From assembly GCA_028023455.1 (NCBI GenBank), contig JAQFVV010006452.1, forward strand, positions 1,397,083-1,461,082: a stretch of 64,000 bases of DNA, read 5' to 3'. Of this stretch, positions 53,700 to 64,000 are shown in pieces. The notes beneath the pieces were generated by a model. It was not told where the DNA came from. It was given only the letters and a program-made list of their open reading frames with translations, and did no database searches. Source of the stretch: Epiperipatus broadwayi (Eukaryota; Onychophora; Udeonychophora; Euonychophora; Peripatidae). Both the position numbers and the translations under genes were made by a program. The first letter of the stretch is position 1. Each line of letters opens with the position of its first letter.

Positions 53700-55570
53700 C
53701 ATATATGAGAATTTTGGTAGCATTTCACTACTTGCTCTGTCTGGTCCTCTTGTTGTTCATCACTTCTGACATAAGTTTCTTTCTGCTTTTATTTAATCTA
53801 TCATTTTTATTATGACTGTCCTTATACCTAGGATTTGCAGTATTTGGTTTATTTCTAAAATTCCCCTGGTTTTTAGATAAAGACAAACAATAATTTAGCA
53901 TACTTATAACTGATGTACATAACTTATTACTTTTCTGTTTCTTAGCATGATCATGGCATAAACTACCCATGTCAATGTTTAAAATCTTTGCTATTTCCTC
54001 AATATGGAATTAATTTATAGCCATTAAGACTTCTTGTACATCTGTAGGAAAATTATAATGTTTAGCCCTAATAATCTGGATTTCTGACAAATTAAATTCA
54101 GTTAAAGATCTCATCTTTGATACCTACCTGCGGAAAAAACTGAGACAAATTTTATCCATGATCCCATCTACATCTTTCTTGTGACACTTGATATTGAATG
54201 CCATCTTGTCATTCTTTGCTTCAAAGTGTTCTAAGTAGAGAAGCTTTATGTTCATTAAAGGTTTTTGGTAATTAATAAAGCCTGCCAATTCTTATCTAAT
54301 CCATACAAATTATTACATGTGATAGCACCTTTTTCAATTTCTGCTAAATGGTGAAATGCAAAAAGTTCTGTCATATCATCCAGGTGCTTTAATGGATTTT
54401 CTCTGACTTCTCCTTTAGAAGATTTTATAGTTATGAATTTGGTCACCAGATTAGATTTCCCAGATATACCCTATGAAATCACTTTTAACTCTGATTGTAG
54501 CTCACCACCCATGCTTTCCGGATGAATCTCTGTAATGCCTTTTCTTTCAATTAATGGATTTGGCAGTGCTATAACTCTGTTTGGTATTACTTCTTTAAAA
54601 TTCTCTCCTTTAGCAGAGTCTATCTCTGATTAGTAAATAGGTATGGGATTTTTTTATAACATCATGGTAATAAGATTCCTCCTTATTATATAAATCTTTT
54701 TATTTATAATTCAATTTTAAATATTCTTATCTGCTTTATTCACTTTCACAGTCAATTGGACCATTTGGATTCTTCAAAATGTTTTTTATATATTTCTTTA
54801 TCTAGTGGTTGTGACACAATCACTAACTCCTGAACATCTTTTGTAGCTTTATCAACATTGCCAAACTGATTATCTCTCTTTAATGTTAACTTTTCCTTAA
54901 AAGTCTGTTACGTAATGAATAAATTTTCCATTTGAGTAGTTAATCTATCATTATTCACTTCTATTTGTTTTTTAACAGCTAATAAATTATTTCCCTTTTC
55001 TTTATGATTCTGCTCTAGGCATTCAACCTATTTACTTTCAGTTTTAGTCACATGTTTAGAATTTTCCCATATCTTATTCCAATTAACTTTTAAATCTTCT
55101 TGACTCTGTTGACAATCTATTAGATCTTTTTTTAATTTGATTACCTGTTTTCTTTCACCTTTTTTTCTTGTCCATTTACTTCTTATCCACTGTCTTTAAA
55201 TTTTGTTGAAGTCTTTCTTCTAAATCCACAATCTGTTTGTCCATTCTATCACTTATATTAATAAAATTCACTTTACACTTCTTACTATTTTCTTCTATTT
55301 TATTTTGTAATTTCTTTATTTTTAATCCAAATTCATGCTATTTTCTTCCAACTTAGAATTCTCTCTTCTTTTATATTTACACTATTTTCTTCAAATTTGG
55401 AATTTATATCCTCGTTTATCTTTACACTATTTTCTTTCATATCTTTTTTTATCTTCAAACTATTTTTTTTTAATCCATCTTTTGCAGTAAGAGTTCAAAC
55501 ATTTCTTTCATAGTCAATAGAAGCTTTGATTCTTTCATCAATGATATTACATTTTCTTCTTCCATGTTAT
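53700..55570 (-). pseudogene. Decayed gag-like gene of LTR retrotransposon A
   Basis: Minus strand, from about 55,565: MEEENVISLMKESKL, then Lys/Glu/Ile-rich heptad-like sequence to about 54,900 (coiled coil) broken by many stops. 54,446-54,255 encodes a gag-core-like stretch with 'LKHLDDMTELFAFHHLAE', 'KGAIT' and 'LYGLDKNWQALL'; gag cores of Gypsy-type elements have this pattern of helices ending in 'L.G.A..W'. 53,970-53,728 is Asn/Lys-rich with a lone 'CHDH', a possible remnant of a nucleocapsid-like tail. No protease, RT or integrase was recognised downstream, so pol is absent or beyond recognition. Confidence 0.6.
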
Positions 55571-56845
55571 ATAATTAGTAATTTAATATAATAAAGAAGT
55601 CAAAATCTATCCTCTCATCAAGTACAAATTCTACCAAGAATCAGATGAATATATTCAAAATAAAGACAATTCTCTCGAAATTTATTTATATATATTTTTA
55701 CTATCAACTATTATTTATTAATTCAAAATTTTTTATATTTATTTTTAATGGACCTTCCAAAGAAAAATTTTATTACTTGATATAGTCGCTTGTCTCTTTT
55801 CATTTATTTTTCTGGCTTTGTTTTATCATTTTAATGCAATTTCTTTCACATGTGTATCATTATTGTCTTTTTCAAAATTTCACTCCTTCATTAGACCCAA
55901 TAAATCTCATATCATATTTATTATTAGTAATGCCATCAATAAAAATATTTGTTCTTTGGCAGTCTCTTTATTTAAAATATAACAGTAAGTTCATCACCAA
56001 TACCTTACACTTTTAATGACATAACAAGAATTCACTAATATGCCAAATAATAAAGACAAATATGGATTATCAGAAATTGCATCTCTGGTGTGATCCATTA
56101 AATATGAAAAATTGAGTATTCTACCCCCTAGTACAAGAACAAATATGAAAAACCAGAAATTACATCTCTGGTATCTACATTTTTTTAATAATCCAGGCAT
56201 ATATCATCTGGTATTCTATCAGTATTTGCAAACATCCTCATATGTACTTAAAATCATCAATTACCTATCTACATCTGAAATATCCTTTTGTTTAACAACT
56301 TTTCCATATAGAAAATGCACTTACATCCATTTATATAGGAACTTATTTTATATCCAATAAAGAATTTTCATAGGAACATAGTTTTATTTCCAATTTATTA
56401 GCACATGTTCACTGGTACCATTGACAGATGAAACAATAACAATATCAAACTCCTTATTAGATCATCAAATTTACTTAATTCCTTTCATGCTGTCCATCAA
56501 CTATTAGTATTTCCATTTTTAAGATATAAAATATCAATTTTATTCATATAAATTTCAAATGCATATTTTTTTTTCAAGAACATCATTTTATAAAACCTCC
56601 CTCTTGCTTTCAAAAACTAAAAAGTCAAAAATTACAAGTATATGTCTCTATGATACAGTCCTCTCATAATATAAGCTTATCAAAATCTCTAATTTTGAGG
56701 TGTCAAAATTATAATAGTATGAGAGAATAGTATTCTTCTCTTTCAGGTTTAAATTTATTGAGCCAATGCCAAAAATTGTAAAGATTTAAATAAATGAAGT
56801 AACTGCCCTTCTTTCTAGAGCCCAAAATGTTGGGAAACCCAAAAT

Positions 56846-56984
56846 TGTAATGGAATAAATAAATGATAAAATATGACTACTATTGCATGATGTGGAAACG
56901 CAACATCGTGATTGTATATATTCTAATCTGAAAACATTTATAAGTTAATAATAATGAGTGTCAAGTGAGTTAGATATTTCATTT
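56846..56984 (-). mobile_element. Right LTR of element A, broken by element B
   Basis: Starts TGTAATGGAATAAATAAA and matches 51,978-52,115, then is interrupted at 56,985 by the LTR of element B. To its left, minus-strand 'ttttgggtttcccaacattt' just inside the LTR edge fits a primer-binding region of a minus-orientated element. Confidence 0.65.
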
Positions 56985-59446
56985 TGTAACAGTCAGAAAA
57001 CGTGTGACTCGTAAACATAGTGCAGAATTCGACCACCATACAGAACAGCAGCACCATCGAGTAGCAAAGCCACCCGTGGTACTGAGTTCGAACATAGTTT
57101 ATCGGTTCCACAATACAATCCACGAAACAACGCATCTGATGCGACATTAGTAAATATTTCCTTAGGCACGGTGGTCAGGGATATGCAAGAGACTCATGAT
57201 TTTATTCTCGAGTTAGCCAATAATCAAACTAATATTAATTAAACATTCATATTTACATAATCGAGGAAATATTATATAGAATGGGTATCGAATAAATGAA
57301 ACGTAACTGCAGACATATAGTTTAAAATTATTTATTAATACATTTTAATAAAACATTTATTAATAATATTTAGGGATTCAGTGCATCAGTAGCGGAATTT
57401 GCGACATGATTATATTTTAAAGAATACATTTATTTATTTAGACATTATTTTATATTGAGGATTTCAGTAGTGGTATTTCCAATACTGAAATGTTTACAAA
57501 AGAAATACATTTATTTGAAGGCGTAATCTAGCTACCTAAAATTCTCGAGTAAGTATTTCTAATGCATGCCTTGGGGAATTTATACCTTTGCAATGCAAGA
57601 GTCTAAAGTAAGATTTAAGAGTAGCGGCGGACATATATTTATTTAATTAAACTATTTATTTTATGACTAAGAGCAAACATTTATTTGAGAGTGAATGATG
57701 AAGATAATGCAGAGGCGGAGTGATATATATAATAATAGAATTGAGCAAAGGAACACGTGGTATGCTTTAGAAAGGCGATATGGAATGGCAGTATATTGAA
57801 ACTGCAATGCCGCGAATGGGTTTATAAGAATGTCAGGCTGGTCTCTGCCCCGACCCGACGAAGTAAGGTGTCACATAAGCATAACCAGGGACAAGCGGTC
57901 CGTGTCGCATTTTTGCCGGCTGGCTGCATGACGTTGTCAAGTCCTACGGGAGCACCCATTATGCCCACTTGTGTAGGACGACTGGGGTTAATTTCAACCC
58001 TGAAGAATCCGGAAATTTCACGGTGGAAAGGGTCATCGCGTCTCTAAAACGTAACACATGTATACTTATAAACGATTATGATAAGATTTAAATAGATTTC
58101 TAATTCGGCCCGACATTATCAACATTTACTGAAGAACGTTGGTGACTCTCAAAGAAATGTAATTCTAAGGAATTATTCATGATGATTTAATAAATACCAA
58201 ACATATATAAATTGGGAATTATAATAACTAATACGTCAGCCATTTGTGAAGTAGTAGACCCTGCATTACAATAAATGAAGCATTGAATGCGTGTCGATTT
58301 ATATGAAAGTAAAGTTATTTAGGAAAGTAAATATTAATGAAAATTTGACACGCATTCATTGTTTTAAGCGATCATAGATTTAAACTTTGAAAATTGAAAT
58401 AATTATGAGCATGCAATAATTAAATAATAACTATAGATAGAAATGTAGATTATAGAAATACGCACCCAATATAGAATGAGGTAAGCTAGATTAGTAGAGA
58501 AATTTACACATTAAGTTAATTATTCAGTTTTAGCTATACATATGGTAGTTTTTACATTTTATAATTTAGATAAGGATTATGAAGAAGAGCTATAGCATAT
58601 TATTAGAGTACTCTAGAGTTTGAACACAGACAGGTACCTGTTTTATAAGAAGTTTTCTGATTCCATTAATTTAGCAGCAAAAAGTTCACGAGTGGCAAGT
58701 CTTTCTTGTATTTAGATATTCATTTAATTTCATGGCAGCAGCAGCTTTCTCATTCATTTCAGGCAGCAGATCTTCATGGTGAATTTATGATGGGCAATGA
58801 AAGTTCAGCATCCGATAGGCCATCTACCGATGGAGAATAATCTAGGTGCTTTACTCAGTCATACCTTGGCAGGAACAAATTATTTTTATTATTTTTGGAG
58901 ACTCTCAGTGATCGAGAGCAAAGCTAAAGTTTAAGTGAATGTCTCCAGCAAGTCTAAGATGGCCTCTCCTTTTATCTTGATCTTTCACATTTTTGTTAAG
59001 ATATTTTTAGGTTCTATTTAATCTGCCCTGAGGATAATCAATGCATTTAGTTGGTTTTTTTAATTAAAGAAAGCTGCCGTTCTATTGTTTACCTTTTACA
59101 TTTACTAATTACATTTTGGGGAATTTTTCTTTAATTAACCTATTATCTATCACTGACCGATGCTTTTAAATTTCAAAAACAAAAAGGGAACATAAGATTA
59201 TTTTAACTTTTAATTAAATATTACATCAGATATTTTTAGAATGATTATTAAACGAAATTTAAACAAAGCAATAAATACGAACTTTATAATCCAAAATAAA
59301 TGATTAAAATTATACAAAATTATATAACTAAAAGAAATCTAAATTATATTATTTTATCCCTATTTATTGCCTTTAATTTGAGATTGAAATGTGTGCATGT
59401 TTAAGCTGAATTCTACATATATTTATACATTTTTAATATTGTTACA
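56985..59446 (-). repeat. LTR of element B, 3' copy (2,462 bp)
   Basis: Starts TGTAAC and, by the inverted match, ends GTTACA at 59,441-59,446; the end is inferred because the other copy runs off the window. The frames 57757-58047 (plus, 96 codons) and 56938-57147 are open in both copies but have no recognised domain. The length is large for an LTR but not unique. Confidence 0.8.
57757..58047 (+). other. Conserved-open 96-codon frame in LTR B, function unknown
   Basis: Open in both LTR copies (also 62,338-62,628) with a few amino-acid changes (for example C/R near the start, T/A and G/R near the middle). It is GC-richer than the rest of the LTR and Arg/Lys-rich (APTRRSKVSHKHNQGQAV). It is antisense to gag. 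At 1% divergence, survival of the frame in two copies is weak evidence. Probably not a gene. Confidence 0.2.
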
Positions 59447-60245
59447 CACACAATTCGATATCAAAAAGTTTAAATTTGGGCGGGATAGACCGGTCAGTGA
59501 GAGATGACAGAAAAAGGTGAAACTTAAGATTCGAATACGAATCTTACTGTTTCATTTCCCCGTACTTCCCGTGAACAATTAAGGAAGGACAAAGGAAGCA
59601 AGAAAGAAAAAAAAAGTTTACATTACATAATTGAAAGACGAAAAAAAATTATTATTGTTTTTACAGATATATTGAAATATAGAAAGCAGAGATTACATGA
59701 AGCAACGAACAATTTATATACCCGGATCTAGAATTTATAGTTTAATTAAAATGGCCTAATTTGGCCGTGTCTGGTTAAAATCATAGAAATAATTAGTTAA
59801 ACTGAATATATACATATATATATAACAAAATTCTTAGAATAGGATTAGTTAGTATAAATATAAAAAAAATTTTTAAGAGTAATAGTAATTAAAAGAATAA
59901 TATATATAATAAAATTTCTATCTAAAACCCTATTTGACTAAACTACAATCCATTCAACCAAGTTCATTATCAAGTTCATTTTAATATTTTCATATACGTT
60001 TAATCCGTCCTAATAGTCTAATATTTTTACAACACCGGGTCCGGTGGATAATACCGATCTCTTGTCATCGATGACTGCGGCCTTGGGTTTTCTAATCATT
60101 GCCTTTTATCGGGTGGTTCTTTGGCCCAATGGTTCAAATCCACGGTAGTAAGAAATTCAACCATTTCTCCTATATCTTTTATTTGAATGCCTGTCATTAA
60201 TGGTTGGATGGTTAGCAGCACGCTACGCTGGATCGTTCTAAATTT

Positions 60246-60896
60246 TCACTTCCCCGTATTCCACCAGTTTTTGGCAGACCCCTGCAGATGGTTACTAGCT
60301 ATAGCTGTCTGCACATCTTGCCCTTTCTTATGAAATTTTAAGAACTTCGGTGAGCTCTCTAGGTAGGTTTGAGGTTTTTCCCTTATTTCCACTCTAAATA
60401 TTTTAACATGGACCACCTTTGTTAAGTGGCTTTGGTATCCACTGACCGTTTTCATGTTTTCTTCCGTGACTTTTGGTCCTATTCTTTTGTCCCCGTCCAT
60501 GCTTGTCTCCTTTTTACTGCTTTCACTCAACGGTTTTTGTGGGCCTTCATCTATTGGAATAAGGTCTATTTGCTCATCTACTATCATAGGTTTGTCAAGT
60601 ATTTCTAATTCCCTTTCCTTTTCCATTTCTTTAATTTCTTCTTCCTTTTTACTAGCTGGGGATATTCCAATATGTTCCTTTATTGCGTTTAACTCTCTCC
60701 ACATAAGGTCTTTAAATTCCTGATATTCTCTCACTCTTATCTTTTCTTCTTCTTGTCTCTGTCTTGATTCTTCATCTCTACTTTTTCTCATTTCCTCCTC
60801 ATACATTTTCTTCATTTCTTGCATATTCTGTCTAAATATTTCAAGTAACCTTAGACTGAAGTTCATTGATGCTATTCTGTCATTTTCTGCTTCCAT
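60246..60896 (-). CDS. Gag-like protein of LTR retrotransposon B (216 aa)
   Basis: The only sizeable frame between the LTRs. Residues about 1-45 are helical (NFSLRLLEIFRQNMQEMKKM), 30-95 very Glu/Lys/Arg-rich (likely coiled coil), 95-145 acidic linker. The C-terminal about 40 residues ('YLESSPKFLKFHKKG', 'AIASNHLQGSAKNWW') resemble the start-to-middle of a Gypsy-type retrotransposon gag core, where helices end in an 'L.G.A..W' motif. It stops early at TAA just after that motif, so the rest of the core and any nucleocapsid are missing or shifted. The start is the first ATG in frame, about 670 bp from the 5' LTR. Alternative: a gag-derived adaptor protein of a non-autonomous element. The related decayed gene of element A has the same 'KNW' block. 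Confidence 0.6.
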   Translation of the reverse strand: MEAENDRIASMNFSLRLLEIFRQNMQEMKKMYEEEMRKSRDEESRQRQEEEKIRVREYQEFKDLMWRELNAIKEHIGISPASKKEEEIKEMEKERELEILDKPMIVDEQIDLIPIDEGPQKPLSESSKKETSMDGDKRIGPKVTEENMKTVSGYQSHLTKVVHVKIFRVEIREKPQTYLESSPKFLKFHKKGQDVQTAIASNHLQGSAKNWWNTGK

Positions 60897-61519
60897 TTTT
60901 CTTAATATTATTTATTTTCTTTATACTATTAGCATTTGACTACTCCCCACCGGTATATTGGCCCTATAACACTCTTTCACTGCCCTCACCTACTCTACAT
61001 TGCCCTATCTCTATATTGCTGCATTTAACATATTTAACATATATATTATAGCGAACTATTGGTAACGCGTATAATAAGCTACTGCTGTCTATGATATATA
61101 TATTTGTACTTTAACAAAATATTTAGTGTTAACATATATAACAAGCTACTGCTGTCTATGCTATATATATAACGGTGTTTTAATAAAAAAAATTCAGTGC
61201 TACTTGCTTTCTCATTTAACGACTGATTACTTTTTTTTTGACATATATATATAAAAAAAAATATTTCATTTGATCCGAGTATTTTCGTTCCTTCTTAAAT
61301 TACACACACATCCCTGCTTTCTTTAAATTTGTTATTACACCTGCTGTCCTTTCATTCATTCGACCCACATTATTTCACTCGATTTACTTTTTTTCATTAT
61401 TTTTATCAAAACAAAATCGTATATATATAGAATAATTAGCTAACTCGAGTAACGAACGCTAAAAGAAATTTATATGCGTTATATTTTGCTCAGGGTATAT
61501 ATGGGTTTTTTGTATCAAA

Positions 61520-61565
61520 AGCTCCATGTTGGAAAGCGCCAAACGCTAAAAAAAAAATTTAACTA
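61520..61565 (-). promoter_or_regulatory. Probable primer-binding region of element B
   Basis: On the minus strand, just inside the 5' LTR edge at 61,566, after a poly(T) stretch, comes 'tttggcgctttccaacatgg', then 'agctttt'. It resembles the 'TGGCGCCCAACGTGGGGC' type of Gypsy primer-binding site and parallels 'gtttcccaacattttgggct' in element A. It is offset by about 23 bases from the LTR edge, so this is tentative. Confidence 0.35.
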
Positions 61566-64000
61566 TGTAACGGTCAGAAAACATGTGACTCGTAAACATA
61601 GTGCAGAATTCGACCACCATACAGAACAGCAGCACCATCGAGTAGCGAAGCCACCCGTGGTACTGAGTTCGAACATAGTTTATCGGTTCCACAATACAAT
61701 CCACGAAACAACGCATCTGATGTGACATTAGTAAATATTTCCTTAGGCACGGTGGTCAGGGATATGCAAGAGACTCATGATTTTATTCTCGAGTTAGCCA
61801 ATAATCAAACTAATATTAATTAAACATTCATATTTACATAATCGAGGAAATATTATATAGAATGGGCATCGAATAAATGAAACGTAACTGCAGACATATA
61901 GTTTAAAATTATTTATTAATACATTTTAATAAAACATTTATTAATAATATTTAGGGATTCAGCGCATCAGTAGCGGAATTTGCGACATGATTATATTTTA
62001 AAGAATACATTTATTTATTTAGACATTATTTTATATTGAGGATTTCAGTAGTGGTATTTCCGATACTGAAATGTTTACAAAAGGAATACATTTATTTGAA
62101 GGCGTAATCTAGCTACCTAAAATTCTCGAGTAAGTATTTCTAATGCATGCCTTGGGGAATTTATACCTTTGCAATGCAAGAGTCTAAAGTAAGATTTAAG
62201 AGTAGCGGCGGACATATATTTATTTAATTAAACTATTTATTTTATGACTAAGAGCAAACATTTATTTGAGAGTGAATGATGAAGATAATGCAGAGGCGGA
62301 GTGATATATAGAATAATAGAATTGAGCAAAGGAACACGTGGTACGCTTTAGAAAGGCGATATGGAATGGCAGTATATTGAAACTGCAATGCCGCGAATGG
62401 GTTTATAAGAATGTCAGGCTGGTCTCTGCCCCGACCCGACGAAGTAAGGTGTCACATAAGCATAACCAGGGACAAGCGGTCCGTGTCGCATTTTTACCGG
62501 CTGGCTGCATGACATTGTCAAGTCCTACGGGAGCACCCATTATGCCCGCTTGTGTAGGACGACTGCGGTTAATTTCAACCCTGAAGAATCCGGAAATTTC
62601 ACGGTGGAATGGGTCATCGCATCTCTAAAACGTAACACATGTATACTTATAAACGATTATGATAAGATTTAAATAGATTTCTAATTCGGCCCGACATTAT
62701 CAACATTTACTGAAGAATGTTGGTGACTCTCAAAGAAATGTAATTCTAAGGAATTATTCATGATGATTTAATAAATACCAAACATATATAAATTGGGAAT
62801 TATAATAACTAATACGTCAGCCATTTGCGAAGTAGTAGACCCTGCATTACAATAAATGAAGCATTGAATGCGTGTCGATTTATATGAAAGTAAAGTTATT
62901 TAGGAAAGTAAATATTAATGAAAATTTGACATGCATTCATTGTTTTAAGCGATCATAGATTTAAACTTTGAAAATTGAAATAATTATGAGCATGCAATAA
63001 TTAAGTAATAACTATAGATAGAAATGTAGATTATAGAAATACGCACCCAATATAGAATGAGGTAAGCTAGATTAGTAGAGAAATTTACACATTAAGTTAA
63101 TTATTCAGTTTTAGCTATACATATGGTAGTTTTTACATTTTATAATTTAGATAAGGATTATGAAGAAGAGCTATAGCATATTATTAGAGTACTCTAGAGT
63201 TTGAACACAGACAGGTACCTGTTTTATAAGAAGTTTTCTGATTCCATTAATTTAGCAGCAAAAAGTTCACGAGTGGCAAGTCTTTCTTGTATTTAGATAT
63301 TCATTTAATTTCATGGCAGCAGCAGCTTTCTCATTCATTTCAGGCAGCAGATCTTCATGGTGAATTTATGACGGGCAATGAAAGTTCAGCATCCGATAGG
63401 CCATCTACCAATGGAGAATAATCTAGGTGCTTTACTCAGTCATACCTTGGCAGGAACAAATTATTTTTATTATTTTTGGAGACTCTCAGTGATCGAGAGC
63501 AAAGCTAAAGTTTAAGTGAATGTCTCCAGCAAGTCTAAGATGGCCTCTCCTTTTATCTTGAACTTTCACATTTTTGTTAAGATATTTTTAGGTTCTATTT
63601 AATCTGCCCTGAGGATAATCAATGCATTTAGTTGGTTTTTTTAATTAAAGAAAGCTGCCGTTCTATTGTTTACCTTTTACATTTACTAATTACATTTTGG
63701 GGAATTTTTCTTTAATTAACCTATTATCTATCACTGACCGATGCTTTTAAATTTCAAAAACAAAAAGGGAACATAAGATTATTTTAACTTTTAATTAAAT
63801 ATTACATCAGATATTTTTAGAATGATTATTAAACGAAAATTAAACAAAGCAATAAATACGAACTTTATAATCCAAAATAAATGATTAAAATTATACAAAA
63901 TTATATAACTAAAAGAAATCTAAATTATATTATTTTATCCCTATTTATTGCCTTTAATTTGAGATTGAAATGTGTGCATGTTTAAGCTGAATTCTACATA
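61566..64000 (-). repeat. LTR of element B, 5' copy (incomplete, cut by window end)
   Basis: Matches 56,985-59,419 base for base apart from about 24 substitutions. About 27 bases remain outside the window if it is the same length. Confidence 0.85.

Larger units (their letters stand above)
56985..64000 (-). mobile_element. Young non-autonomous LTR retrotransposon B (about 7.04 kb, right end cut by window)
   Basis: Two long direct repeats start at 56,985 and 61,566 (offset 4,581), and the offset is unchanged 2.4 kb later (59,410 and 63,991), so there is no net indel. I counted about two dozen substitutions in 2,435 aligned bases, near 1%. The inner part (59,447-61,565) has one gag-like frame on the minus strand and no RT, integrase or protease. 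It is nested in LTR A. Confidence 0.85.

Noticed and set aside
57757-58047. LTR-encoded 96-aa protein in both LTR copies
   Set aside because: At 1% divergence an open frame is expected to persist by chance; no recognised domain and antisense to gag.
56985-64000. Simple tandem segmental duplication rather than LTRs
   Set aside because: Both repeats start TGTAAC with different left flanks, the repeat appears to end GTTACA, a gag-like gene lies between, and a primer-binding-like site adjoins the expected LTR. Not fully excluded because the right flank is outside the window.

Overview
The window looks like intergenic DNA from a repeat-rich, very AT-rich animal genome, probably an invertebrate. 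I cannot place it more precisely: the non-LTR elements, tRNA-derived SINEs and hammerhead-bearing elements occur in many phyla. I find no convincing host protein-coding gene, rRNA or intact tRNA. Almost every open reading frame with a recognisable motif belongs to a transposable element, and the other short frames look like chance or low-complexity translations.

Layout. 1-5.2 kb: AT-rich DNA with an A-rich degenerate tandem array (1.2-1.76 kb), a decayed minisatellite (3.58-4.4 kb), a tRNA-like SINE and an LTR fragment. 5.2-8.5 kb: hammerhead-type and palindromic elements, with a tRNA-Ser-like sequence inside one of them. 8.55-8.96 kb: 3' end of an RTE-like LINE. 10.27-11.32 kb: pogo/Tigger-like terminal-inverted-repeat element. 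11.4-11.75 kb: 3' end of a CR1-like LINE. 13.7-18.9 kb: several palindromic elements. 19.74-25.1 kb: a decayed, nearly full-length CR1-like LINE on the minus strand (PHD-like, coiled coil, SGNH esterase-like, APE endonuclease, RT, zinc knuckle), interrupted by a hammerhead-bearing element. 27.2-28.0 kb: GATA/GGTA array. 28.4-28.96 kb: tandem hammerhead repeats. 32.5-35.8 kb: nearly full-length RTE-like LINE with few lesions. 36.27-37.33 kb: three-unit hammerhead element. 37.3-38.0 and 48.3-48.5 kb: long AAT/ATT arrays. 39.19-41.40 kb: solo LTR. 43.6-48.05 kb: cluster of hammerhead elements. 51.98-64.0 kb: two nested LTR retrotransposons, both on the minus strand. The outer one is decayed; the inner one is young, with about 1% divergence between LTRs about 2.46 kb long and only a gag-like frame inside.

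The most interesting content is a set of at least five short sequence families, each carrying a type I hammerhead ribozyme fold (core CUGANGA ... GAAA, very short self-complementary stem III, long stem I with an internal loop). Copies are built as inverted or head-to-tail multimers of about 215-455 bp units. Several are flanked by 12-27 bp target-site duplications, which I read directly. This matches what is known of Penelope-like elements and retrozymes, but no Penelope reverse transcriptase is visible here. They are best read as non-autonomous hammerhead retroelements mobilised in trans.
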